From the NCBI GenBank assembly GCA_003524365.1, contig DQHS01000277.1:13687-30522 (forward strand): 16,836 bases of DNA. Reading direction: 5' to 3'. The notes beneath the pieces are model-generated. The model made no database searches, was not told the origin of the DNA, and saw only the letters and a program-made list of their open reading frames with translations. The position numbers and the translations under genes are program-made. This DNA comes from Cellvibrio sp. (lineage in GTDB: Bacteria; Pseudomonadota; Gammaproteobacteria; Pseudomonadales; Cellvibrionaceae). Shown here piece by piece: positions 1 through 6,817 of this stretch. Within the stretch, counting starts at the first letter, position 1. Each line of letters begins with the position of its first letter.

Positions 1-555
1 AAAGTTATCCACATCAATAAATAATAACGCCAATGATTTTTCCGCGTTGCGATGTTCCGGCAGTGCCTGAAGTAATTGCTTGCGCAAATAATCAGCGCCA
101 CTCAAATTGGTAGTGAGATCTAGGCTGCGATGCTCACGAAAAAGACGTTCACGTTTACGCAATTGCTCGTTGATGCTGAGCTGCTCTTTGTGCCAGTGAT
201 AAATGCCGAGTGTAAGCAATACCAAACCAACCGGCATACAACCAGACTCTATCCAATGATCCCAGCGCGCGGTATCAGGAAAGCGAATAAATTCGTCGAG
301 CAAATCCTGAAAGCCAGCCAGAAAAATACCACTTAAACCCAAGCTTAAATATTGCGTCACGCGTCCGGCGGGGCGGCTATGTAGAATTAATCCCAACCAC
401 ACCAATGCGAGTACAGCTGCTCCGCCTTCACTGAGTACATCCAACCAGTTTACTTCGGTTAATGCTTTTACATCGGCCACTGCAAGGCTTGCGATGAGCG
501 CAAAATTCGCGCCCATTCCGACAAAAAACAGTTTCCATTTATGGTGTTTTAACAT
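1..555 (-). CDS. Membrane-anchored GGDEF-domain protein (putative diguanylate cyclase), 3' part outside window
   Basis: The first 185 residues of a protein that runs off the left edge with no stop codon. Four hydrophobic stretches (about residues 9-28, 44-60, 68-84 and 105-121) form a membrane sensor region. A basic, helix-like linker (122-143) follows, then the opening of a GGDEF domain: the usual D-x-LT-G-L-x-NR signature is degenerate here (DLTTNLSGADYL, 146-157), and LALLFIDVDNF (175-185) is the first beta strand with the metal-binding aspartate D181. The GG(D/E)EF active site lies outside the window, so catalytic competence cannot be judged; an EAL domain may follow. ATG at 555 is chosen as the first good start; a GTG at 591 is in frame, and a stop at 616-618 closes the frame. 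The Shine-Dalgarno sequence is weak. A Pho-box-like sequence lies 51 bp upstream, pointing at this gene. The GGDEF call rests on the short C-terminal stretch visible. Confidence 0.72.
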   Translation of the reverse strand, partial: MLKHHKWKLFFVGMGANFALIASLAVADVKALTEVNWLDVLSEGGAAVLALVWLGLILHSRPAGRVTQYLSLGLSGIFLAGFQDLLDEFIRFPDTARWDHWIESGCMPVGLVLLTLGIYHWHKEQLSINEQLRKRERLFREHRSLDLTTNLSGADYLRKQLLQALPEHRNAEKSLALLFIDVDNF

Positions 556-606
556 GAGAAGTTGCTGCCGATTGGGATAAAAGTGCTGCACCGATAACAG
601 ATCAAT

Positions 607-624
607 GTGACAGTTTTATGAATT
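607..624 (-). promoter_or_regulatory. Pho-box-like site facing the GGDEF gene
   Basis: Read on the minus strand this is AATTCATAAAACTGTCAC. Against the E. coli Pho box (CTGTCAT, AWAW, CTGTCAY) 15 of 18 positions agree: the second heptamer and the spacer are perfect, the first heptamer matches in its last four bases. Ten bases downstream is TATCGG preceded by TGT, a possible extended -10, which is the spacing seen at PhoB-activated promoters. Inferred by eye; no statistical test. Confidence 0.5.
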
Positions 625-704
625 TCTGTTGTTGGCGATAAAATCACTCGTTTAGTTTCAGGGAGGCAAATCAGCTCAGCGTATTTGTTGGTAGCAATGC
701 TCGC

Positions 705-722
705 TCGTCACAGAAGTGTCAT
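705..722 (+). promoter_or_regulatory. Pho-box-like site facing the TonB receptor-phytase pair
   Basis: TCGTCACAGAAGTGTCAT matches the E. coli Pho box consensus at 13 of 18 positions, with GTCA in the first heptamer and TGTCAT in the second at the proper 11-bp periodicity. TAGTTT at 733-738 is a weak -10 candidate ten bases further on. The site is 81 bp ahead of the receptor start. The role of the downstream genes in phosphate acquisition makes PhoB control plausible, but the match alone is moderate. Confidence 0.45.
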
Positions 723-753
723 TTATTCCCCCTAGTTTGGCGTCGTCTAAAGC

Positions 754-787
754 CTTTTAGCTTTTTTACCTTTTAGTCTTTTAAAAG
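754..787 (+). repeat. Short CTTTTA repeats in the receptor 5' leader
   Basis: CTTTTAG occurs at 754-760 and 770-776, and CTTTTAAAAG (a palindrome) at 778-787, just before the GGGGA ribosome-binding site of the receptor gene. The stretch is T-rich. It may only be an AT-rich leader; no function is claimed. Confidence 0.35.
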
Positions 788-803
788 AATTGGGGAACAC
801 ACT

Positions 804-3581
804 GTGAAAAAAATGATATCGGTATCCAAAAATAGAAATAGAAATTTTGTTAAGACTGCGATGGCAGTCGTCGTTGCTGGTCTTGCCGGTAGTTCTCTCG
901 CCGATGGCCGTATTGAAGGACAGATTAAAGCGACCGAAAAAGGGATTGCTTTGCAGGGGGCAAAAATTCGCATTGCGGAATTAAATCGCGAAGCAGTGAG
1001 CCAACGCGACGGACGGTTTGTATTTTTGGATGTGAAGCCCGGTAACTACACACTGGTAACCAGCTACATCGGCGCCGATGACATGACGCGGGCAATTGTG
1101 GTGCAGGATCAACAAACTACACGCGAAAATTTTCAATTAACCGGCGTGTCCGGTATGGTCGAAAATGTCATTGTAATTGGTCAGGCTGCTGGAATTAATA
1201 AAGCACTTAACAAACAGCGCAGTGCGGATAATATTCTCACTGCCGTATCGGCTGATGCGATCGGCCAATTTCCTGATACTAACGTCTCTGAATCTCTGCA
1301 GCGGTTACCCGGTTTATCGATTGAGCGCGATCAAGGCGAAGGTCGTTATGTGCGCGTGCGCGGCATGGGTCCGGATTACAACGCAGTAACCATTAATGGT
1401 GTGGGCGTGCCGGGGCCGGATGCGGATCGCCGCGCGGTAGCGCTGGATGTAATTCCCTCAGACTTGCTGGAAAACTTAACCGTTACTAAAAGTTTAACGC
1501 CGGATATGGATGCCAATTCACTCGGCGGCAGCATTGATGTGCAAAGCCTCTCTGCATTTGACCGCGATGGTTTCTTTTATCAACTCACTGCAGAAGGCAG
1601 TTACGATGAAAATACTGAAGAGACCAGCCCTAAAATAGCGGCAACTGCGAGCAATCAATTTAGTCTTGGTGGCGATGAAAATAATGTAGGTGTTGCGTTT
1701 GGTGTGAGTTCCTTTAAACGCGAATTTGGTTCCGATAATGTTGAAACCGGTGGTGCCTGGGATTTTGAAGATGGCGAGGCGCGCCTTGAAGAGTTGGAAC
1801 AGCGTGATTACCGCATTACTCGCGAGCGTTCAGGCGTAACCTTGAATCTGGATTACAAGCCAAGTGACGACACAGATTTATACTGGCGCAATCTTTACAG
1901 CGAATATACCGATTCGGAAATTCGTTTGGCGAATGTGATTGAGTTTGAAAACGCACTAGCCGAAGGCGAAGTTGGCACTGCCGAAGTGCAGCGCGAATTG
2001 AAAGACCGCACTGAAACCCAAAAAATTCTGTCTACTTCTCTCGGTGGTCAAACCCGTTTGGATAAATGGACACTGGATTATCGTGTTGCTTACAGCAAGT
2101 CCAGCGAAGATGAACCGCAAAATGTCGCCGGTGCCGTATTTAAAATTGACGACGATGTTATCGCAGATGAAGTATTTGATCTTTCTTATACAAATACCGG
2201 CAAGATATTGATTGCTGCTCCGGCTGAATATTATCAATCAGCCAGCTATAAATTGGATGAAGTGGAATTGGGTAGCACCAATACCAATGATGAGAGCACG
2301 GCGATCAATATGGATTTTACCCGCGATCTGGATTTAGGCAGAAATCCTGCGCAAGTTAAATTTGGGGTAAAACACACCGAGCGGACAAAAGATAACAATG
2401 TTGATATCTGGATTGCCGAAGATTTTATTGGCGATACTTCGCTCACCACATTTTCGGGTAGCGAAGTGGATTATCAATTCGGGCAGTTTGGTGGCACTAT
2501 TAATTCAGCCCAGGTGAAAGCGGCAATCGAAGCTGCAGAAGAAGATGAAGTTGAAAGTAGCATTGGTGACTACGATGTCACTGAAGATACCAGCGCTGCT
2601 TATGTGATGGGGCGCGTTGATATTAATGACCTGCGCATCCTGACCGGTGTGCGTTATGAAAATACCGACTTTACCGCGCAGGGAAATTCTTACGATAGCG
2701 ATGCTGATGTGTTGAGTGCGCAGTCCTTTGAAAACTCCGATGATTATTTTTTACCGGCATTGCATGTTCGCTACAGCATCAACGATAAAACCCAACTGCG
2801 GGCGGCCTGGACTAATTCAGTGGTGCGCCCCGGTTTTGCGCAGCTATCACCTGGCCGTTTGATTGAAGAAGACGATGGTGATGTAGAAGCGGAATTTGGC
2901 AACCCCAATTTAAAATCGCTTGAATCCAGCAATATCGATTTGGGTATTGAGCATTATCCCGGCGTAGCCAGCGTTATCTCAGCATTTGCGTTTTATAAAT
3001 CTATCGACAACTTTGTTTATCAAACCGATTTGGGTGGCACTGTTGGCTATCAGGATTTTGATAAGGCAGTAACCTTTGTGAATGGCAATAAAGCCGATAT
3101 ATTGGGGATTGAATTAGCAGCATCCAAACAGTTCACCAGTTTGCGCTCGCCTTGGGACGGTTTGCTGATTGGAGGTAACGCCACCTTCGTAGATTCGACT
3201 GCAGAAATTGGCGGTTACGACGATGGCGAGTTTGTTGCGCGCGACATTCCTATGCCCAGCCAATCGGATACCTCGGCTAACTTTATGATTGGTTATGAAT
3301 CTGATTCAATCAGTATGCGTTTATCGGCAAACTATAAATCCAATTATTTGCTGGAAGTATTGGAGCCGATGGACGCGGATTACGATGCTTATGTTGACGA
3401 TCAAATGCAGCTGGATTTCTCAGTGCGTTACTATTTGACCGAATCTATCAAGTTGCATTTTGAAGCATTGAACTTGACCGATGAAGTTTATTACTCCTAC
3501 GTTAAAGATACAAAATACAACGCGCAATACGAAAGCTACGGTGCGACTTACAAACTAGGTATTACGTTTATGCAGTTTTAA
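804..3581 (+). CDS. TonB-dependent outer membrane receptor (Xanthomonas-Caulobacter type), putative phytate/phosphate-ester uptake
   Basis: A 925-residue outer-membrane active transporter powered by TonB. It has a signal peptide (basic start, hydrophobic 18-30, cleavage about SSLA|DG at 33/34). A carboxypeptidase-regulatory-like beta-sandwich follows (about 36-115, with QRDGRF and PGNYTL), then a possible TonB box (VENVIVIGQ, about 119-127) and a plug (about 130-245). Plug motifs are QFPDTNVSESLQRLPGLSIE, VRVRGMGPDYNAVTINGV and SLTPDMDANSLGGSIDV, typical of the Xanthomonas-Caulobacter receptor subfamily. The rest is the beta barrel, ending in a terminal phenylalanine as outer-membrane barrels usually do. 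GTG at 804 is used because GGGGA lies 8 bp upstream; ATG 813 is an in-frame alternative. There is no FecA-like signalling domain. The phytase gene follows after 71 bp, so the substrate is inferred to be phytate, a lower inositol phosphate or a phosphate-bearing complex; the sequence alone does not give the ligand. Confidence 0.9.
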   Translation: MKKMISVSKNRNRNFVKTAMAVVVAGLAGSSLADGRIEGQIKATEKGIALQGAKIRIAELNREAVSQRDGRFVFLDVKPGNYTLVTSYIGADDMTRAIVVQDQQTTRENFQLTGVSGMVENVIVIGQAAGINKALNKQRSADNILTAVSADAIGQFPDTNVSESLQRLPGLSIERDQGEGRYVRVRGMGPDYNAVTINGVGVPGPDADRRAVALDVIPSDLLENLTVTKSLTPDMDANSLGGSIDVQSLSAFDRDGFFYQLTAEGSYDENTEETSPKIAATASNQFSLGGDENNVGVAFGVSSFKREFGSDNVETGGAWDFEDGEARLEELEQRDYRITRERSGVTLNLDYKPSDDTDLYWRNLYSEYTDSEIRLANVIEFENALAEGEVGTAEVQRELKDRTETQKILSTSLGGQTRLDKWTLDYRVAYSKSSEDEPQNVAGAVFKIDDDVIADEVFDLSYTNTGKILIAAPAEYYQSASYKLDEVELGSTNTNDESTAINMDFTRDLDLGRNPAQVKFGVKHTERTKDNNVDIWIAEDFIGDTSLTTFSGSEVDYQFGQFGGTINSAQVKAAIEAAEEDEVESSIGDYDVTEDTSAAYVMGRVDINDLRILTGVRYENTDFTAQGNSYDSDADVLSAQSFENSDDYFLPALHVRYSINDKTQLRAAWTNSVVRPGFAQLSPGRLIEEDDGDVEAEFGNPNLKSLESSNIDLGIEHYPGVASVISAFAFYKSIDNFVYQTDLGGTVGYQDFDKAVTFVNGNKADILGIELAASKQFTSLRSPWDGLLIGGNATFVDSTAEIGGYDDGEFVARDIPMPSQSDTSANFMIGYESDSISMRLSANYKSNYLLEVLEPMDADYDAYVDDQMQLDFSVRYYLTESIKLHFEALNLTDEVYYSYVKDTKYNAQYESYGATYKLGITFMQF

Positions 3582-3609
3582 GTTTTGATTAAGTATGCTT
3601 TTGTAGTCT

Positions 3610-3633
3610 GGATGGCTCCTGCTGGAGTCATCC
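3610..3633 (+). other. Intercistronic hairpin between receptor and phytase genes
   Basis: GGATGGCTCC and GGAGTCATCC pair over ten positions (one G-U) around a TGCT loop. No T-run follows on either strand, so it is not a classic intrinsic terminator. It sits between the receptor stop and the AAGG ribosome-binding site of the phytase gene and could stabilise or process the shared transcript. Confidence 0.5.
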
Positions 3634-3652
3634 TATAAAAAAGGTTTTGATT

Positions 3653-5602
3653 ATGATCCGTCTGCGTAACTCTTTAATCGCCTGTTTATTTACAGGTTTT
3701 TGTTTGTCTGCTGTGGCTGAAGTTAATCTGCCCGCGTCTTTAAAATCGGCAACACTTGCACCGCTACCCATTCACCATCAACAGCAATTAACGTATCTCG
3801 CTCTGGGCGATGTCATTCACTGGCGCGATGCCAGCGGTAAATCGCTCGCGCAACTTGATCAACCAGCAGAACTGTTGGATTGGCGTTACCCAGTGAAGCT
3901 TCAATCCGGAAAAATAAAAACCAGTGAATTGGTGGCGGCAACGGTATTTTTACCGGAGCAGCAACCGGGTTTGGTTGCACTTGATCCGGCAACGGGAAAA
4001 TTGCGCGAATTGCTGCGTGTACCTACACCTGAATTTAAAATTGAAAATTTGTGTTTGAGCCGTACAGGTTGCAATCATCTCTCGCTGTATTTATTAGATG
4101 AGCGCGGCACAGCGGAGCACTGGTTAGTTGTTGATGTTAATGGGAAAGCCGCTGCTAAATTACTGCGCCGTTTACCGATCGCACCTAACAGTAAGTCCTG
4201 CGCAGTCGATGATGAGCAAGATTTACTGTTTATCGCGGAAGAGGGTATTGGCATTTGGGCGCAGGGCGCATCAGAAGAATCTGCTCCTGGCCGTGCAGCA
4301 GTGGATTTGCAAAAGCCATTTGGGAAATTACCGGGCAGTGTGGAATCGCTTGCGGTAGTGCCGCAAGGATTGGTTGCTGCAATTGCTGAAGAAAAACAAC
4401 TCGCGCTCTACAGCACCCGTGAAAGTCAATTCAAACAACAGCAGTTAATTGATCTTCCCAATACCGATGAGCCAGAAGTTGTCAAAGCGGTTGTTGTGGC
4501 AGATGGTGTTGCAGACAAGAACTCACTCAAGCTGATAGTCGGTGATGAAAAAACAGGGAATCATTATCTGTCATTGCCTTGGAATATTGCGCCGCAAAAA
4601 AAACCAAACCACAGCATAGTGAGCGTTACGCCGGATGTACAAACAGATGTTATGGCGCGTTTTGGCGATGCTGCTGATGACCCCGCAATCTGGGTAAATA
4701 AAAAACGTCCACAAAAAAGCCTCGTGATCGGTACTAATAAACAACAGGGATTATTTGTTTACGATATGCAGGGGCGTGAAGTACAGCATTTCAATACCGG
4801 CAAGTTGAATAATGTTGATGTCCGCTATGGTGTGCCGTTCGGTAAGAAAGTTATCGATATCGCAGTGGCCACCAATCGTGATGACAACAGTTTAGCGATT
4901 TACACTATTGATCCAAAAAGCGGTAAATTAGCTTTTTCCGGTAGTGTCGCTACGGATCTTGAGGAAATTTACGGATTTTGTCTGTATCAAAACTCCAATG
5001 GTGCTACATATGCAATCCCTAATGCAAAAAGCGGCGAGTTCCAGCAAATTCAATTAACCGTCGTTGCAGATCAAACGAACAAGAATGCATGGGTATGGCA
5101 AGGTAAAAAAGTACGCAGTTTTTTTGTGAAGAGCCAGCCGGAAGGTTGTGTGGCTGACGATAAAAACCAGCGCTTGTTTGTCGGTGAAGAAGATGAAGCT
5201 GTGTGGACTATTGGCGCTGAGCCAAACGCAGGAACACAGGTTGAATTGGTTTTGCGTGCAGGTGATTTGTTAGTTGCAGATGTGGAAGGCATGGGCATTT
5301 ATCAGGGTAAAAATAAAAATTACCTTGTGGTGTCCAGCCAGGGCAATAATAGTTACGTCATTCTTGAAGCAACTGCACCCTATAAAACACGCGGTGTAAT
5401 ACGCATTGATCTGGATGCGGAACGCGGTATTGATGGTGTTTCGGAAACAGATGGTCTTGAAGTCACCCATGCCAATCTCGGAGGTGTTTTCGGTGAAGGC
5501 ATGTTGGTAGTGCAAGATGGCCATAAAGTGATGCCAGAGGCACCACAGAATTTTAAATATATTAGCTGGGAAAAAATTCGTAGCGCATTACAACTGGATT
5601 GA
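3653..5602 (+). CDS. Beta-propeller phytase (3-phytase family) with an extra degenerate N-terminal domain, secreted
   Basis: A 649-residue exported enzyme expected to release phosphate from phytate in a calcium-dependent manner. ATG 3653 is chosen because AAGG at 3641-3644 is 8 bp upstream; a TTG at 3647 would leave only 2 bp. The signal peptide ends near AVA|EV (residue 22/23). The C-terminal half (about 325-645) carries the family's signature elements: DADDPAIWV-type motif (D342-W347), NNVDVRYG (386-393), EGCVADD (497-503), FVGEE (509-513), DVEGMGIY (543-550) and SSQGNNSY (561-568). The N-terminal half repeats part of the fold: SCAVDDEQDLLFIAEE (182-197) aligns with 498-513 at a constant offset of 316, but lacks the DDPA and NNVD elements, so it is probably not catalytic. 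Two-domain beta-propeller phytases with an incomplete first domain are known. It follows the receptor gene and probably shares its promoter; the product may be periplasmic or secreted. Confidence 0.88.
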   Translation: MIRLRNSLIACLFTGFCLSAVAEVNLPASLKSATLAPLPIHHQQQLTYLALGDVIHWRDASGKSLAQLDQPAELLDWRYPVKLQSGKIKTSELVAATVFLPEQQPGLVALDPATGKLRELLRVPTPEFKIENLCLSRTGCNHLSLYLLDERGTAEHWLVVDVNGKAAAKLLRRLPIAPNSKSCAVDDEQDLLFIAEEGIGIWAQGASEESAPGRAAVDLQKPFGKLPGSVESLAVVPQGLVAAIAEEKQLALYSTRESQFKQQQLIDLPNTDEPEVVKAVVVADGVADKNSLKLIVGDEKTGNHYLSLPWNIAPQKKPNHSIVSVTPDVQTDVMARFGDAADDPAIWVNKKRPQKSLVIGTNKQQGLFVYDMQGREVQHFNTGKLNNVDVRYGVPFGKKVIDIAVATNRDDNSLAIYTIDPKSGKLAFSGSVATDLEEIYGFCLYQNSNGATYAIPNAKSGEFQQIQLTVVADQTNKNAWVWQGKKVRSFFVKSQPEGCVADDKNQRLFVGEEDEAVWTIGAEPNAGTQVELVLRAGDLLVADVEGMGIYQGKNKNYLVVSSQGNNSYVILEATAPYKTRGVIRIDLDAERGIDGVSETDGLEVTHANLGGVFGEGMLVVQDGHKVMPEAPQNFKYISWEKIRSALQLD

Positions 5603-5619
5603 TTCCGCAGTGGGATGCC

Positions 5620-5652
5620 AAAAAAACAGCGCCTTGCCGGTGCTGTTTTTTT
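5620..5652. terminator. Bidirectional intrinsic terminator after the phytase gene
   Basis: A 14-bp stem (A-run plus CAGCGCC pairing with GGTGCTG plus T-run, one G-U) around the loop TTGCC. Seven A's on one side and seven T's on the other allow termination in both directions, so it can end the phytase transcript and the convergent lipoprotein transcript. Confidence 0.85.
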
Positions 5653-5753
5653 GTTAGTGCTTAGTGAAATTTCTGCGTTAGTTCGCCATTAAATATCATT
5701 CTGGTTTTAATACATACTTTTTCATCGCCAAATGAATATTTGCCGGCGCGAAA

Positions 5754-6047
5754 TTATTGGCCTTTGCGCGACTCGCGGATATAAAAGCGCGCGTCTTTAG
5801 CTTGGTTGTAGCAGTTATCAAAATTCTCGACGGTTTGCATAGTTCGCGCGGACGTAATTAAGCCGAATGCTTTTGTGTAGCTGATGGTTCCGCTGAAGCC
5901 ATCGGCTTTGGCGATGGAGAGCTCGCTCCATGCTGCATCGATTTCTTGATCGCAAGCGCTACGAAATTGTGTTTTTCCAGCGCAGGCAGAAAGTCCTACC
6001 ACGATAGCTAAAAGTGCGAAGGTCAATAAAGGTTTTGGGCGGGGCAT
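5754..6047 (-). CDS. Small putative outer-membrane lipoprotein of unknown function
   Basis: A 97-residue protein with a lipoprotein signal peptide: hydrophobic 7-20 and lipobox LSAC with the lipidated cysteine at residue 22. The residue after it is alanine, not aspartate, so by the Lol +2 rule outer-membrane sorting is expected. The mature part is about 76 residues, predicted mostly helical, with two further cysteines (C32, C79) that could form a disulfide. The stretch AAWSELSIAKADGFSG...YTKAF resembles small lipoproteins of unknown function that I recall from pseudomonads; I cannot name a family with confidence. A GGAGA ribosome-binding site lies 8 bp ahead of the ATG. It is 83 bp downstream of the gluconokinase gene on the same strand and may be cotranscribed, although nothing in it suggests a role in gluconate metabolism. 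Confidence 0.75.
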   Translation of the reverse strand: MPRPKPLLTFALLAIVVGLSACAGKTQFRSACDQEIDAAWSELSIAKADGFSGTISYTKAFGLITSARTMQTVENFDNCYNQAKDARFYIRESRKGQ

Positions 6048-6064
6048 GTCTGTTCTCCATTAAT

Positions 6065-6088
6065 GAACCTGCTTGTTTGATCAGGTTC
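6065..6088 (-). other. Small hairpin between gluconokinase and lipoprotein genes
   Basis: GAACCTG and CAGGTTC are a perfect 7-bp inverted repeat around a 10-nt loop, upstream of the lipoprotein ribosome-binding site. No T-run follows on the minus strand, so it is not called a terminator. Confidence 0.35.
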
Positions 6089-6130
6089 CGGCGCAAGAGT
6101 TCATATTCTCGCTGGTGCCGTTGATGAAGA

Positions 6131-6700
6131 TCAAGCGAGTAGTGCATCTACCTGTTGATGAAGTTCGCGGTCGATTAAGCCAATCGCCTGAGCGAGTACT
6201 TGCTCAAAGGGTGCGTGCACATCAATTTTGAATACATCTGGTTCATTGAGGGGCTCTTCCAGGCTGTCGAACTGACTATCGACCAAACTGGGCGCCATAA
6301 AGTGACCTGCGCGTTTATTGACGCGGGTTTGAATGGTATCCCGATCACTGTGCAGAAACAGAAAAAGGGTTTTGAGCCCGGCTTTGCGCAGTTCGTCGCG
6401 GTGTGCGCGCTTTAAACCGGAAAATGCCAGGGTGGAATGTTGATGGTTGTGAGCAGCGGTGCGGAAATATTCACGCATACGGATGACCCAGGGCAGGCGC
6501 ATGGCATCGGTCAGCGGTTTGCCTTGTGCCATGCGGTCGCGCGCCTCCTGACTGTGGAAGTCGTCACCATCTAGGTACTCATAGCCATAATGGTCGGCGA
6601 GTGCTTTGGCAAGCGATGATTTACCGCTTCCGGAAACGCCCATAAGAATAACTAAATTGGCGCCGGAGTCAGGATTAGATAACGCGATTGAGTGGGCCAT
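6131..6700 (-). CDS. gntK: Gluconokinase
   Basis: ATP:gluconate 6-phosphotransferase, about 189 residues from the start used here, against about 170-180 for the family. It makes 6-phosphogluconate for the Entner-Doudoroff or pentose phosphate route. Motifs, numbered from this start, are the P-loop GVSGSGKS (21-28), LDGDDFH (43-49), GKPLTDAMRLPW, a SGLKRAHRDELR segment equivalent to the family's SALKR-x-YRD-x-LR, and RAGHFM...LVDSQFDSLEEP, a hallmark of gluconokinases. The frame is open to an ATG at 6766, and ATG 6721 is also possible. The N-terminus before NLVILMG is not conserved, and the 6766 start would place the operator candidate inside the gene, so 6700 is preferred. None of the starts has a strong ribosome-binding site. 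It is divergent from a GntR-type repressor and near a GH94 phosphorylase that would produce gluconate, which places it in a cellobionate pathway. Confidence 0.9.
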   Translation of the reverse strand: MAHSIALSNPDSGANLVILMGVSGSGKSSLAKALADHYGYEYLDGDDFHSQEARDRMAQGKPLTDAMRLPWVIRMREYFRTAAHNHQHSTLAFSGLKRAHRDELRKAGLKTLFLFLHSDRDTIQTRVNKRAGHFMAPSLVDSQFDSLEEPLNEPDVFKIDVHAPFEQVLAQAIGLIDRELHQQVDALLA

Positions 6701-6750
6701 CTGCAATAGTCTCGTATACATCTTATGACCAGCAGCATTGGGGCATGCTG

Positions 6751-6766
6751 ATGATAGCGCAATCAT
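6751..6766. promoter_or_regulatory. Candidate GntR operator in the divergent gntK/gntR region
   Basis: ATGATAGCGCAATCAT has 7 of 8 base pairs symmetric around a central GCGC, the architecture of LacI-family operators, and resembles E. coli GntR sites (ATG...TAACAT/TATCAT ends). On the minus strand it contains TATCAT, a 5/6 match to a -10 box about 50 bp ahead of gntK, so binding would block that promoter. No good -35 box is visible. Confidence 0.5.
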
Positions 6767-6817
6767 TGTGCTTGTGCTATGGTAGCAAAAAATAATAGCA
6801 AAGTGCAGATATTGCCT

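Noticed and set aside
130..336. 68-codon plus-strand frame at the left edge
   Set aside because: It is antisense to the GGDEF protein, whose membrane segments and FIDVD motif are clear on the minus strand.
6775..6787. TGCTA-TGG-TAGCA inverted repeat near the repressor gene
   Set aside because: Odd-centred 5-bp arms are weak; the 16-bp even-centred palindrome at 6751-6766 fits a LacI-family operator much better.
6701..6817. Extended N-termini of gntK (ATG 6766) and the repressor (ATG 6779)
   Set aside because: They would leave 12 bp for two divergent promoters, lack ribosome-binding sites and add non-conserved residues.
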